Assembly: GCF_003367505.1 (NCBI RefSeq)
Contig: NZ_PXXX01000009.1
Location: 248,001 to 312,000 of the forward strand
DNA from: Lysinibacillus capsici
GTDB taxonomy: Bacteria > Bacillota > Bacilli > Bacillales_A > Planococcaceae
Length of the DNA: 64,000 nt
Direction of reading: 5' to 3'
The notes beneath the pieces are model-generated. The model searched no databases, had not been told where the DNA came from, and worked only from the letters and a program-made list of their open reading frames with translations. The position numbers and the translations under genes were made by a program. How positions within the stretch are numbered: position 1 is the stretch's first letter; each line of letters opens with the position of its first letter. This document shows positions 1 to 8,103 of this stretch, piece by piece.

Positions 1-628
1 CAATCCCGAACGTGTAGCGTTTCGGTGCTATTGTTTGTTTTAAAATCACGACATTTAAAGGAGAAAAATGAGTAACTTCCATTTCATCGAGCGAGTACCA
101 GCCACTTTTTTCGTTGTCGCCCTGTAAATTTTCGGCGACAAACGCACGATATTCCGTCATACCAAAATGCTTTAGATATTTAGCAAGAGCATTCGGACTA
201 TTCTCTGCATCGGTTAAAAGTGCCACTTTCTTTTTGCCATCAATTCGCTGTGCCAGGCCCTTCATTGGTCGTCCATGAATACTCGTTACGTAAGCATCCT
301 GCCAGCTCTCTCCCATTTTCGCAAAGGCAAGCTGGACAGAGCTCATATAGGGATAAACCTCTATTTGTAGCTTTTTTGCTAAGTAGCCTCCGATGCCATA
401 AAATAATGGATCTCCAGATGCAAGAATCACGGTATTTCTTGTTTCTTCAGACAATCTTTCAACAAGTGTTGAAAGACCTCCTTTTATCAGGATTTTTTCA
501 CCCCTATAGTCTGGGAAAAAATCAAGTACTCTCTCACCACCAACAAGTACCTCACAGTCTTCAATCCACTGAAGGTATTGAGGTAATAAGCTTGCTAATC
601 CGTTATCCCCGATCCCAATCAACTTCAT
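1..628 (-). CDS. cbiE: Cobalt-precorrin-7 C5-methyltransferase, CbiE domain (3' end outside window)
   Basis: SAM-dependent methylation of the corrin ring at C5 in B12 synthesis; tetrapyrrole methylase family, cytosolic. The visible 209 codons read [17 protein letters not shown] at the start, with a [13 protein letters not shown] motif typical of the family's SAM-binding loop, and run through [10 protein letters not shown], which is where CbiE proteins normally end or join a C-terminal CbiT (C15-methyltransferase/decarboxylase) domain. The frame is still open at base 1, so a fused CbiET is likely but not visible. The ATG at 628 lies 26 bases inside cbiD and has no clear Shine-Dalgarno sequence, so translational coupling to cbiD is inferred. 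In Bacillus megaterium the next genes are cbiT, cbiL, cbiF, cbiG and cbiA. Confidence 0.9.
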   Translation of the reverse strand, partial: MKLIGIGDNGLASLLPQYLQWIEDCEVLVGGERVLDFFPDYRGEKILIKGGLSTLVERLSEETRNTVILASGDPLFYGIGGYLAKKLQIEVYPYMSSVQLAFAKMGESWQDAYVTSIHGRPMKGLAQRIDGKKKVALLTDAENSPNALAKYLKHFGMTEYRAFVAENLQGDNEKSGWYSLDEMEVTHFSPLNVVILKQTIAPKRYTFGI

Positions 629-1736
629 CGATCGATGCAATGTCATCAGCCCTTCCTAATAATTGTCCCTGCATCGAATAGATCGATGTGGAAAGCGTTA
701 AACCGCCCTTAATATGATGGATAGAGGAATAGCAGCAGGCCTCACATAAACGATGGAAGAACGCATCATAGCCCTTCTCCATCATCATCTCACCTACTTG
801 TGAAGCTGTATTTGCCTCCAGAACTTGTGCTATCGTTTCTCTATCTGCCCCTATATCCTTTGCCAGCTGTGCTAAAAAATTAAAATCGATTGGTGCACTT
901 TTGGAATGCACCATCATGACTCCTTGTGCGACTTTAGAAAATTTCCCCATCATCCCAACAAGTGAAACTTGTTTGATGCCTAGACGCTTACAATGCTTTA
1001 ATGTAAAACCTACAAAGTCACCCATTTCAATAAACGCTTCTTCTGCTAGATGTGGGTATTGTTTCATCGCAAACTTCTCACTTCGTCCACCTGTTGTCAC
1101 CACTAAATGCTCACAGCCAGCCTCTTTCGCTACACTGATGGCTTGGACAATACTGGCCATATAAGCAGAACTCGAAAAAGGCACGACGGTTCCCCTTGTG
1201 CCTAAGATTGAGATGCCCCCAAGTATACCGAGTCGTCCATTTAACGTTTTTTTAGCAATCTCCTCTCCCTTAGGTACAGAAATCACCACATTCACGCCTC
1301 GAGTAATGTGAAATTCGTCCAACACACCTTGGACCGTGCTATAAATCATTTTACGGGGTACAGGATTAATGGCTGCCTCTCCGACAGGCACTGGCAGGCC
1401 AGGCTTTGTGACACGCCCGACGCCAATACCTCCATCTAAATGAATCCCAGGTGTATCTGCCCAGCTCACTGTGCCAACGATGAGTGCCTGATGGGTCGCA
1501 TCAGGATCATCACCAGCATCTTTAATCGTTTCACAGCTGACAGCATTTTCTTCAAATATGCATTTTTCAATTGTAAAGGTTGCATCTCGACCAATAGGTA
1601 AATGAATCGTACTTGTCTCTTGCTCCTCCTTAGTAATAAGGGCAAGCAGTGCAGCCTTTGATACAGCAGTTGCACAGGCTCCCGTCGTATAACCGTGACG
1701 CATGTCCTTGGGGTCCTTTTTTGGCTTCCGCTCCAT
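603..1736 (-). CDS. cbiD: Cobalt-precorrin-5B C1-methyltransferase CbiD
   Basis: Transfers a methyl group from SAM to C1 of cobalt-precorrin-5B in the anaerobic cobalamin pathway. The 377-residue length fits the family. The diagnostic N-terminal motif [18 protein letters not shown] is at about residues 13-30, and a glycine-rich [15 protein letters not shown] stretch lies mid-protein. The ATG overlaps the cbiC stop in a TAATG arrangement; an in-frame ATG at codon 12 just before RHGYTT is preceded by AAGGAC and could be an alternative start. The presence of CbiD rather than CobF-type chemistry marks this as the cobalt-early route. Confidence 0.96.
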   Translation of the reverse strand: MERKPKKDPKDMRHGYTTGACATAVSKAALLALITKEEQETSTIHLPIGRDATFTIEKCIFEENAVSCETIKDAGDDPDATHQALIVGTVSWADTPGIHLDGGIGVGRVTKPGLPVPVGEAAINPVPRKMIYSTVQGVLDEFHITRGVNVVISVPKGEEIAKKTLNGRLGILGGISILGTRGTVVPFSSSAYMASIVQAISVAKEAGCEHLVVTTGGRSEKFAMKQYPHLAEEAFIEMGDFVGFTLKHCKRLGIKQVSLVGMMGKFSKVAQGVMMVHSKSAPIDFNFLAQLAKDIGADRETIAQVLEANTASQVGEMMMEKGYDAFFHRLCEACCYSSIHHIKGGLTLSTSIYSMQGQLLGRADDIASIDEVDWDRG

Positions 1737-2395
1737 TATTTTTTCGCCTGTTCGTCCGCTAAAAGTGAGATGGCATTTAAAGCAGCAACCGTCACTGTAC
1801 TACCGCCTTTACGACCAACATTTGTAATGTACGGAATCCCTTCTAGTTTAAGCAGCTCTTCTTTTGACTCAGCTGCTGACACAAAACCAACAGGCATACC
1901 GATAATTAAATCTGGTTTTGCTAGCCCTTCTTTAATTAATCGAATCAATTCCAGCAATGCAGTTGGTGCATTACCAATGGCATAAATACCACCTTCATGT
2001 AATTTTGATGCCTTTTGCATCGAAATAATGGCACGTGTTGTATTTTGTTTTTTCGCTTCTATTGATACATCTTCATCCGCAATATAGCAATGCAAATCAC
2101 CACCATGCTTTTGGAAACGCTTTTTACCAGAGCCACTTTCAATCATTTGCACATCTGCAATGACATGACGTCCTGCAAGAATAGACTTGATACCCGCTTC
2201 AATAGCACCTGGTGTAATGATGACACTACGGCCTAGCTCGAAATCAGCTGATGCATGAATAATGCGACGTACAACTTTCCATTCATCTTCTGAGAAGTCA
2301 TGCTCGCCCATTTCCTCTGCAATAATAGAGAAACTGTAATCGTAAATTTTATCTGGGTCTACCGTTAATGGTTTAAAATCTGTTTTAAAATCCAT
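1736..2395 (-). CDS. cbiC: Cobalt-precorrin-8 methylmutase CbiC
   Basis: Moves the methyl group from C11 to C12 of cobalt-precorrin-8 to give cobyrinate. At 219 residues it has normal family length. The RRIIHASAD motif carries the presumed catalytic histidine (His47), and IGMPVGFVSAAESKE and NVGRKGGSTVTVAA are conserved C-terminal blocks. The start is supported by TTTAGGAGGC nine bases upstream of the ATG. It is flanked by cbiJ (12-base gap) and cbiD (1-base overlap), so it is part of the same transcript. Confidence 0.96.
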   Translation of the reverse strand: MDFKTDFKPLTVDPDKIYDYSFSIIAEEMGEHDFSEDEWKVVRRIIHASADFELGRSVIITPGAIEAGIKSILAGRHVIADVQMIESGSGKKRFQKHGGDLHCYIADEDVSIEAKKQNTTRAIISMQKASKLHEGGIYAIGNAPTALLELIRLIKEGLAKPDLIIGMPVGFVSAAESKEELLKLEGIPYITNVGRKGGSTVTVAALNAISLLADEQAKK

Positions 2396-2407
2396 GGAAA
2401 ATGCCTC

Positions 2408-3169
2408 CTAAATTGTATGTTCAACAGCCTGTAATACTTCTTCAAATGTTGAATATTGTTGGCCGTACTGTATATTTGGTCGTGCAATAAGAATCGTTTC
2501 AATCTGGCATGCGAGAGCTGCCTCTAGCTTCTCATCAACTGAGCCCACTTTACCGCTTTCTTTGGTAATCATCAACGTCACTCCGTATTGACGAAATAGA
2601 GCTTCATTTAATTCCTTTGAAAACGGACCTTGAATAGCCACAATATCTCGCTGCGCCACGCCAAGTGCCTCACATTTTTCCATATTATCCAGTCGTGGAA
2701 GCATACGAGCGATTACTCTTGTGTTTTCTAAGCCCTGTAAAACCCTTGTAAATGTAGCGAGTGTTTTACTACCTGTCGTTAGCATAATGACACCGCGTTT
2801 TTCTGCAGCTAGCTGAGCTGCCTCCTCATAATCCTTTACAACAGTAATCAAAGGATGGGCATAATGTTCATGAGCTCTTTCATAGCGAATATAAGGAATC
2901 TTTGCCTGCTCTGCCGCTGCCATCGCATTTTTAGAGGCTTCCTCCGCAAATGGATGAGAAGCATCTACCACCAATTGATAGCCCTGCTCTGTCATGATGG
3001 TCGCCATTTCCTCAGCTGTCAGTCTACCGATTAAATGTGGCAGGCCAACGTCAGCAAGACTAGAGGCTGCCGATTCAGTGACGACCGTAGCGGTTACCGC
3101 ATAACCTGCGCTTTGTAATGCAAGGGCTAGATCCCTTGCATCACTTGTCCCTGCTAACATGAAAATCAT
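2408..3169 (-). CDS. cbiJ: Cobalt-precorrin-6A reductase CbiJ/CobK
   Basis: NAD(P)H-dependent reduction of the macrocycle of (cobalt-)precorrin-6A. The protein is 253 residues, the usual size. It begins MIFMLAGTSDARDLALAL, the conserved GT(S/T)D/E-type nucleotide-binding start of CobK, and contains VDASHPFAEEASKNA and MLTTGSKTL, both typical of the family. The start overlaps the last four bases of cbiX, and GAGGAG within the cbiX tail codons serves as its ribosome binding site, so the two are translationally linked. Confidence 0.94.
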   Translation of the reverse strand: MIFMLAGTSDARDLALALQSAGYAVTATVVTESAASSLADVGLPHLIGRLTAEEMATIMTEQGYQLVVDASHPFAEEASKNAMAAAEQAKIPYIRYERAHEHYAHPLITVVKDYEEAAQLAAEKRGVIMLTTGSKTLATFTRVLQGLENTRVIARMLPRLDNMEKCEALGVAQRDIVAIQGPFSKELNEALFRQYGVTLMITKESGKVGSVDEKLEAALACQIETILIARPNIQYGQQYSTFEEVLQAVEHTI

Positions 3170-4104
3170 TTTACCGGCTCCTCTTCATGATGATGGTGAT
3201 GGTCATGATGGTCATGCCCATGATCGTGATCGTCGTGATGATGATGATGATGCGCATGTCCATGATCGTGATCGTGATGGTGATGATGATGTGCATGTCC
3301 ATGTACTGCCGCATAGGCGCGATAATCTTCTAGATCTTGCATACCTGTTGATGTACCGTTGATTGCCTGTTCAATACGCTCTAATAAAACATTTTGTAAC
3401 CGTTCATGGTAGCCAAAATAGTTAGCAATTTGAATATCACAATCTGGATAAAGTTCATTAAACTTCTCACACATGCCATGCATGCGTTCCATCAAAATGC
3501 CTGTGAATAAAAAGTATGGTAACATGATGATTTTTTTTGCACCTAGTTTGACACAACGTTCAATTCCTTCTTCAACTCGTGGATCTGTGACACCCATAAA
3601 AGCACTTTCTACGTATTTTACAGGTAGTTTTTCCCATAAAAGTCGCGTGATTTTATAAAAATCACCATTAGCAGATGGATCACTGCCACCTCGTGCAATC
3701 AATAAAATCGCTGTGTCTTCCTGCTCTTGTTCTGAATTAAAGCCAATTTCAGCTAGGCGATCTTGTAAAATGGCAAAGATTTCATCATGGATACCAATTG
3801 TTTGACCATATGTGAAGGTAATCGTTGGATAATGCTCACGTGCATGCTCGATTTCCGCTGGAATATGCAGTTTTGAATGGCCTGCATGCAGTAAAATGAT
3901 TGGAATTACATGTACCTCTGTAGCTCCCTTTTTCACACAGTTTGTAATACCTTCTTCGATGTTAGGTGAAGCAAATTCAAGGAAACAAGTTTCCACTAAA
4001 AATTGTTCATCAATACGCGGTGTCATTTGTTCGATAAATGTACGAACCTCATCATTTCCTGCTGCTAAACGGCTCCCATGGCCGACAAATAAAATAGCTT
4101 TCAT
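3166..4104 (-). CDS. cbiX: Sirohydrochlorin cobaltochelatase CbiX with long histidine-rich tail
   Basis: Inserts Co2+ into sirohydrochlorin, the committed step of the anaerobic B12 route. The long (two-domain) CbiX form is seen: each half has the chelatase fold, the first with FVGHGSR (His9 is the expected metal ligand) and HAGHSK, the second with LIARGGSDPSA and LPYFLFTG. After about residue 265 comes a very histidine-rich tail with 27 histidines within 39 residues plus Asp, Gly and Ala, ending EEEPVK. The start at 4104 is chosen because TAAGGAG lies just upstream; a longer in-frame start at 4131 would overlap cbiH60. His-rich tails are known in Bacillus CbiX and probably store or deliver cobalt; this one is long. 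Confidence 0.95.
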   Translation of the reverse strand: MKAILFVGHGSRLAAGNDEVRTFIEQMTPRIDEQFLVETCFLEFASPNIEEGITNCVKKGATEVHVIPIILLHAGHSKLHIPAEIEHAREHYPTITFTYGQTIGIHDEIFAILQDRLAEIGFNSEQEQEDTAILLIARGGSDPSANGDFYKITRLLWEKLPVKYVESAFMGVTDPRVEEGIERCVKLGAKKIIMLPYFLFTGILMERMHGMCEKFNELYPDCDIQIANYFGYHERLQNVLLERIEQAINGTSTGMQDLEDYRAYAAVHGHAHHHHHHDHDHGHAHHHHHHDDHDHGHDHHDHHHHHEEEPVK

Positions 4105-4118
4105 CTCTCTACTCCTTA

Positions 4119-5786
4119 CTAGTCGCCGCACGGAGCTGGCTCTACTTTTATTTTGGAAGACATATCTTGATACGTAAAATGCAGTATTTTTTTCACACGT
4201 TTAAAATATTTAAATAAGCGTTCATTTGGATGAGCATTTGCTTTATATTCTTCAATAATATCTGTAATGAGTGGAATTAGTTGCTCAGGCTCCAGCCCTT
4301 CTACAACAGGCTGTGCTGCGTGTGCTGTACGACCGACTGGTTTTGCTCCAATAAAGACATCGAATTTACTTTTGCGGTAGACGATGCCAATATCATCAAA
4401 TACAGCCCGATAACAGGCCATCCCACAGCCATTAAAGCCAATATTTAATGTCTTTGGTAAGGACATACCGCCTAGTTTTTCTTGTATTTCCTCTGCATAT
4501 GGTATTGAATCAGCCTTTTCACCGTAGCAAAAATCACAAGCCTTCAGTGATAACACATCACCAATCGGAGCTAATAAAAACCCTACTTCCTGTAATTTCT
4601 CTGTGATCTGTTCAGGGGCAGTCGTTGGTATTTTCAAATGAATTTGATGATCTGGTGTGTATTCCATCGTCCCCTCATCCCCAACGACCTCCGCTAACAT
4701 CATCATTTGCTGGGGAGTAAAAAACTTATTGGCTACACCAGGACTTACTGCTAATTCAAAAATAGATTCTATTTTTTGCTGTACAAGCTTCGGTGTTACT
4801 TTGACTGCGCTTGTCCCTTTTACCATTGCAAGTGCCGCTGTAGCCATTTCAAGAGCTGTTTTTTTCGGCTTTGGCGTAACGGCTATACTGGGTTTATTAA
4901 AGCGCCCTGCATTAGGGTCAGCCGTAAAGTCATTTCGCGCTGTTCCCGTCTCTTGGTTCATTGCCCAAGGTTCATTTTCTTCGCGTAAACGTTGATGTGG
5001 ACGTAATGGCTGTTTCTCTTCACCCAGGGTATATTTACGTTGGTAACCGCGGGGCGTAATCATCTTATTGTCATAGAAAAATGTTGACGAATTCCCGATA
5101 ATGACAGTTGTCAACATACCAATATCATGTTCTAGCATTTCTGCTAGTGTTGTCATGGTCACTTCTTGACGTTCTCGATAGGCACTTTTCACAAGCCCTA
5201 CTGGTGTGTCTGGCGAACGATATTCTAAGAGTATTCGTTGAGCCTCGACAATTTGTCTTGTTCGACGTCCACTTTTAGGATTGTATAAAGCAATGACAAA
5301 GTCCGCCATTGCAGCTGCCTCGACACGCTTTGCAATTAAATTCCAAGGTGTTAGATGGTCACTCAAACTGATTGTACAAGCATCGTGCATAATAGGTGCA
5401 CCAAGTATGCTAGCGCATGAATTAATCGCAGAAATCCCAGGAACAATTTCTACTTCAATTCCTGTTGCTTCTGTCCAGCCTAGCTCAATTAACACCTCAT
5501 AGACTAAACCCGCCATGCCATAGACGCCTGCATCACCACTCGAAATTACTGAGACGATGCTCCCTGCTTCGGCTTGACGAACGGCTTCCTGTGCACGCGA
5601 CACTTCTTCTGTCATGCCTGTACTAACAATCGATTTTGCACTTACTAAATCTTGAATCAGCTCTACATAGGTTTTATAGCCTATAATCATATCACTTTGT
5701 TGTAAAGCCTCTACTGCACGTGTCGTAATATGCTTAAAATCTCCAGGTCCAAAGCCTACTACGAAAATTTTTCCTTTTTGCGCCAT
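4119..5786 (-). CDS. cbiH: Cobalt-factor III methyltransferase fused to an Fe-S reductase-like domain (CbiH60 type)
   Basis: Methylates C17 and contracts the ring to give cobalt-precorrin-4. Residues 1 to about 250 are a tetrapyrrole methylase (IFVVGFGPGDFKHIT, SSGDAGVYGMAG, CTISLSDHLTPW, ALYNPKSGRR). A Pro/Lys-rich linker leads to a C-terminal nitrite/sulfite reductase ferredoxin-like domain with four cysteines in two pairs, Cys417/Cys420 and Cys454/Cys458 (NGCGMACYRA). This matches CbiH60 of B. megaterium, reported to carry a [4Fe-4S] centre and to catalyse this step alone. The size (555 residues) fits. It sits 4 bases after cbiW and 14 bases before cbiX. Confidence 0.94.
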   Translation of the reverse strand: MAQKGKIFVVGFGPGDFKHITTRAVEALQQSDMIIGYKTYVELIQDLVSAKSIVSTGMTEEVSRAQEAVRQAEAGSIVSVISSGDAGVYGMAGLVYEVLIELGWTEATGIEVEIVPGISAINSCASILGAPIMHDACTISLSDHLTPWNLIAKRVEAAAMADFVIALYNPKSGRRTRQIVEAQRILLEYRSPDTPVGLVKSAYRERQEVTMTTLAEMLEHDIGMLTTVIIGNSSTFFYDNKMITPRGYQRKYTLGEEKQPLRPHQRLREENEPWAMNQETGTARNDFTADPNAGRFNKPSIAVTPKPKKTALEMATAALAMVKGTSAVKVTPKLVQQKIESIFELAVSPGVANKFFTPQQMMMLAEVVGDEGTMEYTPDHQIHLKIPTTAPEQITEKLQEVGFLLAPIGDVLSLKACDFCYGEKADSIPYAEEIQEKLGGMSLPKTLNIGFNGCGMACYRAVFDDIGIVYRKSKFDVFIGAKPVGRTAHAAQPVVEGLEPEQLIPLITDIIEEYKANAHPNERLFKYFKRVKKILHFTYQDMSSKIKVEPAPCGD

Positions 5787-5790
5787 GTTG

Positions 5791-6162
5791 TTACCCCTCT
5801 TTCACCTTTTCGATCCCTTTAATGGCAGTTGTTTGAGCAGTACGCTGTAATGTACCTTCACGAAGTGTAAAGACATGTTCGTTGTATAAGGATTCATGAT
5901 GTAAATCTTGTACTAGTGTTCTAGCATGCTCTGTTGATGGCACACGATACCAGTTTCCTTGAGGATAAGCGATTACCACACAAGCATCCTTGCAGCGTCC
6001 ATTACAGCGCGTTCTTGTCGTATGTATTTCCTGATCGAGTGCTTGCCGCTGTATCTCATCTCGAATGGCTAAGGTAATTTCCTCCCCATCCTTTTTCATG
6101 CAGCTACTGCCATTGCAAATAAAGAGATGTGTTTTCATCCCCTCTAAATTCCAAGTTGTCAT
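5791..6162 (-). CDS. cbiW: Thioredoxin-like [2Fe-2S] ferredoxin CbiW
   Basis: First gene of the cobalamin operon. The 123-residue protein resembles thioredoxin-fold [2Fe-2S] ferredoxins: a Cys-x4-Cys pair (Cys16, Cys21 in FICNGSSC) and a second pair Cys53/Cys57 (RCNGRCKDAC, with Cys61 extra). CbiW of B. megaterium occupies the same position and is thought to serve redox or Fe-S functions in the pathway; its exact role is not settled. ATG 6162 has GAGGGGAG at suitable distance; an internal Met9 has a G-rich sequence directly abutting it, which is poorer spacing. Confidence 0.85.
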   Translation of the reverse strand: MTTWNLEGMKTHLFICNGSSCMKKDGEEITLAIRDEIQRQALDQEIHTTRTRCNGRCKDACVVIAYPQGNWYRVPSTEHARTLVQDLHHESLYNEHVFTLREGTLQRTAQTTAIKGIEKVKEG

Positions 6163-6188
6163 CTTCTGTCTCCCCTCATTTGCTTTTT

Positions 6189-6231
6189 GGAAAAAGAAAA
6201 ACCTTTACTCTATAACGAAGAGTAAAGGTTT
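6189..6231 (-). terminator. Intrinsic terminator of the cbi-operon cobalamin riboswitch
   Basis: On the minus strand a perfect 13-bp stem (6219-6231 with 6199-6211) and 7-base loop is followed by a T-rich run. It stands between the cobalamin aptamer and cbiW, 26 bases before the CDS start, so it is best read as the riboswitch expression platform: B12 binding would favour termination and shut off the operon. The riboswitch class is recognised; the switching mechanism is inferred. Confidence 0.88.
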
Positions 6232-6289
6232 TGTAGAAGCCAAATAAAAACGAATAGAATGAAATACAGGTACCCGCTTTCGCTTCAAC

Positions 6290-6490
6290 TTCTCCCTCCG
6301 AAAAGTTTGCATGCACAATCAAATAAGCAGGTTTCCTGACTTAAGCTTCATTTTACTGTCGCACCTTCCCAAGTTTGTACCAGTGGCTTTGCGATTTCAT
6401 CAGCTATTACAGTAGCGGGGGCTGTATTGGATTTTCACCAATTTCCCTATTATCTCGAACTATTCGAGCACTTATTGACGTTTTATATGA
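6290..6490 (-). promoter_or_regulatory. Cobalamin riboswitch upstream of cbiW operon
   Basis: Reading the minus strand, the conserved blocks of the cobalamin aptamer appear in order: TAGGGAAATTGGTGAAAATC, GCCCCCGCTACTGTAA, AAAGCCACTGG, GGGAAGGTGCGACAG and AAGTCAGGAAACCTGC (the B12 box). A CTCGAATAGTTCGAG hairpin takes the P3-side position. The ends are approximate. With the downstream terminator it is expected to repress the biosynthetic operon when adenosylcobalamin is abundant. Confidence 0.93.
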
Positions 6491-6526
6491 AATTTTTATT
6501 AGAATTTTAAATAGAAAACTGTCTTT

Positions 6527-6554
6527 ATCATATCTTATTATTTTAAAATTTCAA
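6527..6554 (-). promoter_or_regulatory. Predicted sigma-A promoter of cbi operon
   Basis: On the minus strand TTGAAA (-35) and TATGAT (-10) are separated by 16 bases, placing transcription start near 6520, about 30 bases before the riboswitch core. AT-rich context makes chance matches possible. Confidence 0.6.
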
Positions 6555-6662
6555 TATTTCTTTAAAAATTTATGACAAATTTATCAATTTTGAATGGAAC
6601 TAGGTATGAATTTTATACAATCTATATAATTTGCGCACAAAATTTTATCAGAATATTCACCG

Positions 6663-6691
6663 TTGACCTTTAATTTAAAAAATTTCATAAA
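6663..6691 (+). promoter_or_regulatory. Candidate promoter for cbiMNQO
   Basis: TTGACC followed after 17 bases by CATAAA, about 60 bases before the plus-strand cobalamin aptamer. The -35 is good and the -10 is weak (4 of 6). Confidence 0.45.
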
Positions 6692-6753
6692 AGGTATAGC
6701 ATATTTATGGAAATTCATGTTACACTTTGTCGTGAAATCTCACAATTTGAATG

Positions 6754-6915
6754 TTTTTCGGTGCAAAGTGCTTGTCATTTTGCTTAAAAGGGAAGCCGGT
6801 TTGAGTCCGGCGCGGTCCCGCCACTGTAATAGGGAGCTTTATAGAATATGTCACTGTCCAACGGATGGGAAGACCTATAAAGCATTGAACTAGAGCCAGG
6901 AGACCTGCCGAAAAA
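6754..6915 (+). promoter_or_regulatory. Cobalamin riboswitch upstream of cbiMNQO
   Basis: The P1 helix is visible as TTTTTCGG (6754-6761) paired with CCGAAAAA (6908-6915). Between them lie GGTGC, AAAAGGGAAGCCGGT, GCGGTCCCGCCACTGTAA, GGATGGGAAGAC and GAGCCAGGAGACCTGCC, the hallmark blocks of the class. It precedes a terminator and the cobalt importer genes, so cobalt uptake is expected to fall when B12 is sufficient. Confidence 0.95.
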
Positions 6916-6989
6916 TAAGTGATCGTTTCAACCTACGAGGATAGGTGTGCGGCTTAGCAGATGAGACTGTTATTTGCTTTTTTAGCTAT

Positions 6990-7022
6990 GCACTTTTCCA
7001 CCTAAGGAGAAGTGCTTTTTTT
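6990..7022 (+). terminator. Intrinsic terminator of the cbiM riboswitch
   Basis: GCACTTTTCC (6990-6999) pairs with GGAGAAGTGC (7006-7015) around a 6-base loop, with one G-U pair, followed by seven T. It lies 54 bases before the cbiM start, in the position of a riboswitch-controlled attenuator. Confidence 0.9.
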
Positions 7023-7075
7023 AATTACGCACGCAATATTCTAAAAATCTATTAATTAGTTAGGAGGAAAGCTTT

Positions 7076-7822
7076 TTGACATTATCATGGTGGAAACTTA
7101 GTTATTTTTTACTGGCCTTTTTAATCGTGCCAAAACGTGCCTTTGCCATGCATATCATGGAAGGTTTTTTACCAATCGAATGGGCTATTTTTTGGTGGGT
7201 GATCTCTATCCCATTTATCATTCTAGGATTGCGTTCTATTCGAAAAACCATTGATGAAAATCCTGAAACAAAAATGCTTTTGGGGCTTTCAGGAGCCTTT
7301 GCCTTTGTGCTATCCGCCCTAAAAATCCCTTCAGTTACAGGTAGTTGTTCTCACCCAACTGGTGTAGGACTTGGGACAGTACTCTTTGGCCCTCTAGCAA
7401 TGAGTGTAATTGGAACAATCGTTTTATTATTTCAATCTTTATTATTAGCTCATGGAGGAATTACAACTTTAGGGGCTAATGCCTTTTCTATGGCTATTGT
7501 TGGTCCTTTTATTGCTTACTTTGTCTTTAAAGGGGCTCAAAAAGTAGGGTTGTCATTTTCACTAGCCATATTCTTTGCAGCTATGCTTGGTGATTTAGGT
7601 ACATACATTGTGACTTCTGTACAACTAGCACTAGCCTTTCCTTCAGAGGTTGGAGGCTTTATGGCATCCTTTACAAAGTTTGCAGGTATTTTTGCCTTAA
7701 CTCAAATTCCTTTAGCAGTGAGTGAAGGAATTTTAACGGTCATTGTGATGAATTTCTTGAAAAAATACAATGTTAGCGAATTAAAAACGTTACGTGTTTT
7801 CTCAACAAAGGAGGCACATTAA
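7076..7822 (+). CDS. cbiM: ECF cobalt transporter substrate-binding component CbiM
   Basis: Membrane S component of the CbiMNQO cobalt importer. The start is TTG, eight bases after AGGAGG. Residues 1-24 (ending KRAFA) form an apparent signal peptide; cleavage would expose MHIMEGFLP, the conserved mature N terminus of CbiM/NikM whose amino group and second-residue histidine bind the metal in the NikM structure. Further conserved blocks are [19 protein letters not shown] and about six hydrophobic segments. Followed three bases later by cbiN. Confidence 0.95.
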   Translation: MTLSWWKLSYFLLAFLIVPKRAFAMHIMEGFLPIEWAIFWWVISIPFIILGLRSIRKTIDENPETKMLLGLSGAFAFVLSALKIPSVTGSCSHPTGVGLGTVLFGPLAMSVIGTIVLLFQSLLLAHGGITTLGANAFSMAIVGPFIAYFVFKGAQKVGLSFSLAIFFAAMLGDLGTYIVTSVQLALAFPSEVGGFMASFTKFAGIFALTQIPLAVSEGILTVIVMNFLKKYNVSELKTLRVFSTKEAH

Positions 7823-7825
7823 CAA

Positions 7826-8098
7826 ATGAAAAAAAATTTATTGTTATTAGCAATTGTTGTGTTGTTAGCCATCATTCCCTTATTCATACAAAAAGGTGCT
7901 GAATTTGGTGGTGCTGATGGAGAAGCAGAAGCAGCTATTGGTGAAATTAATGCGGAATATGAACCATGGTTTGAAAGTCTATGGGAGCCACCAAGTGGTG
8001 AAATCGAAAGCTTATTATTCGTGCTACAGGCAGCTATAGGAGCTGGCTTTATTGGCTACTTCATCGGCTATATGCGTGGCAAACACAAAGAAGGTTAA
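7826..8098 (+). CDS. cbiN: Cobalt transport accessory protein CbiN
   Basis: Small 90-residue membrane protein with one N-terminal and one C-terminal transmembrane segment (residues about 4-22 and 65-83) and an acidic outer loop with the YEPWFESLWEPPSGEIESLLF block typical of CbiN. It helps load Co2+ into CbiM. AAAGGAGG at the end of cbiM is its ribosome binding site. Family and position between cbiM and cbiQ make the call firm. Confidence 0.94.
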   Translation: MKKNLLLLAIVVLLAIIPLFIQKGAEFGGADGEAEAAIGEINAEYEPWFESLWEPPSGEIESLLFVLQAAIGAGFIGYFIGYMRGKHKEG

Positions 8099-8103
8099 CC
8101 ATT

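Noticed and set aside
3159..3362. Plus-strand open frame rich in Asp/His/Arg
   Set aside because: It is the complement of the histidine-codon array of cbiX; low complexity keeps the frame open. No ribosome binding site.
6663..6893. 76-codon plus-strand frame in the cbiM leader
   Set aside because: It lies across the promoter and the cobalamin aptamer; structure conservation explains the sequence better.
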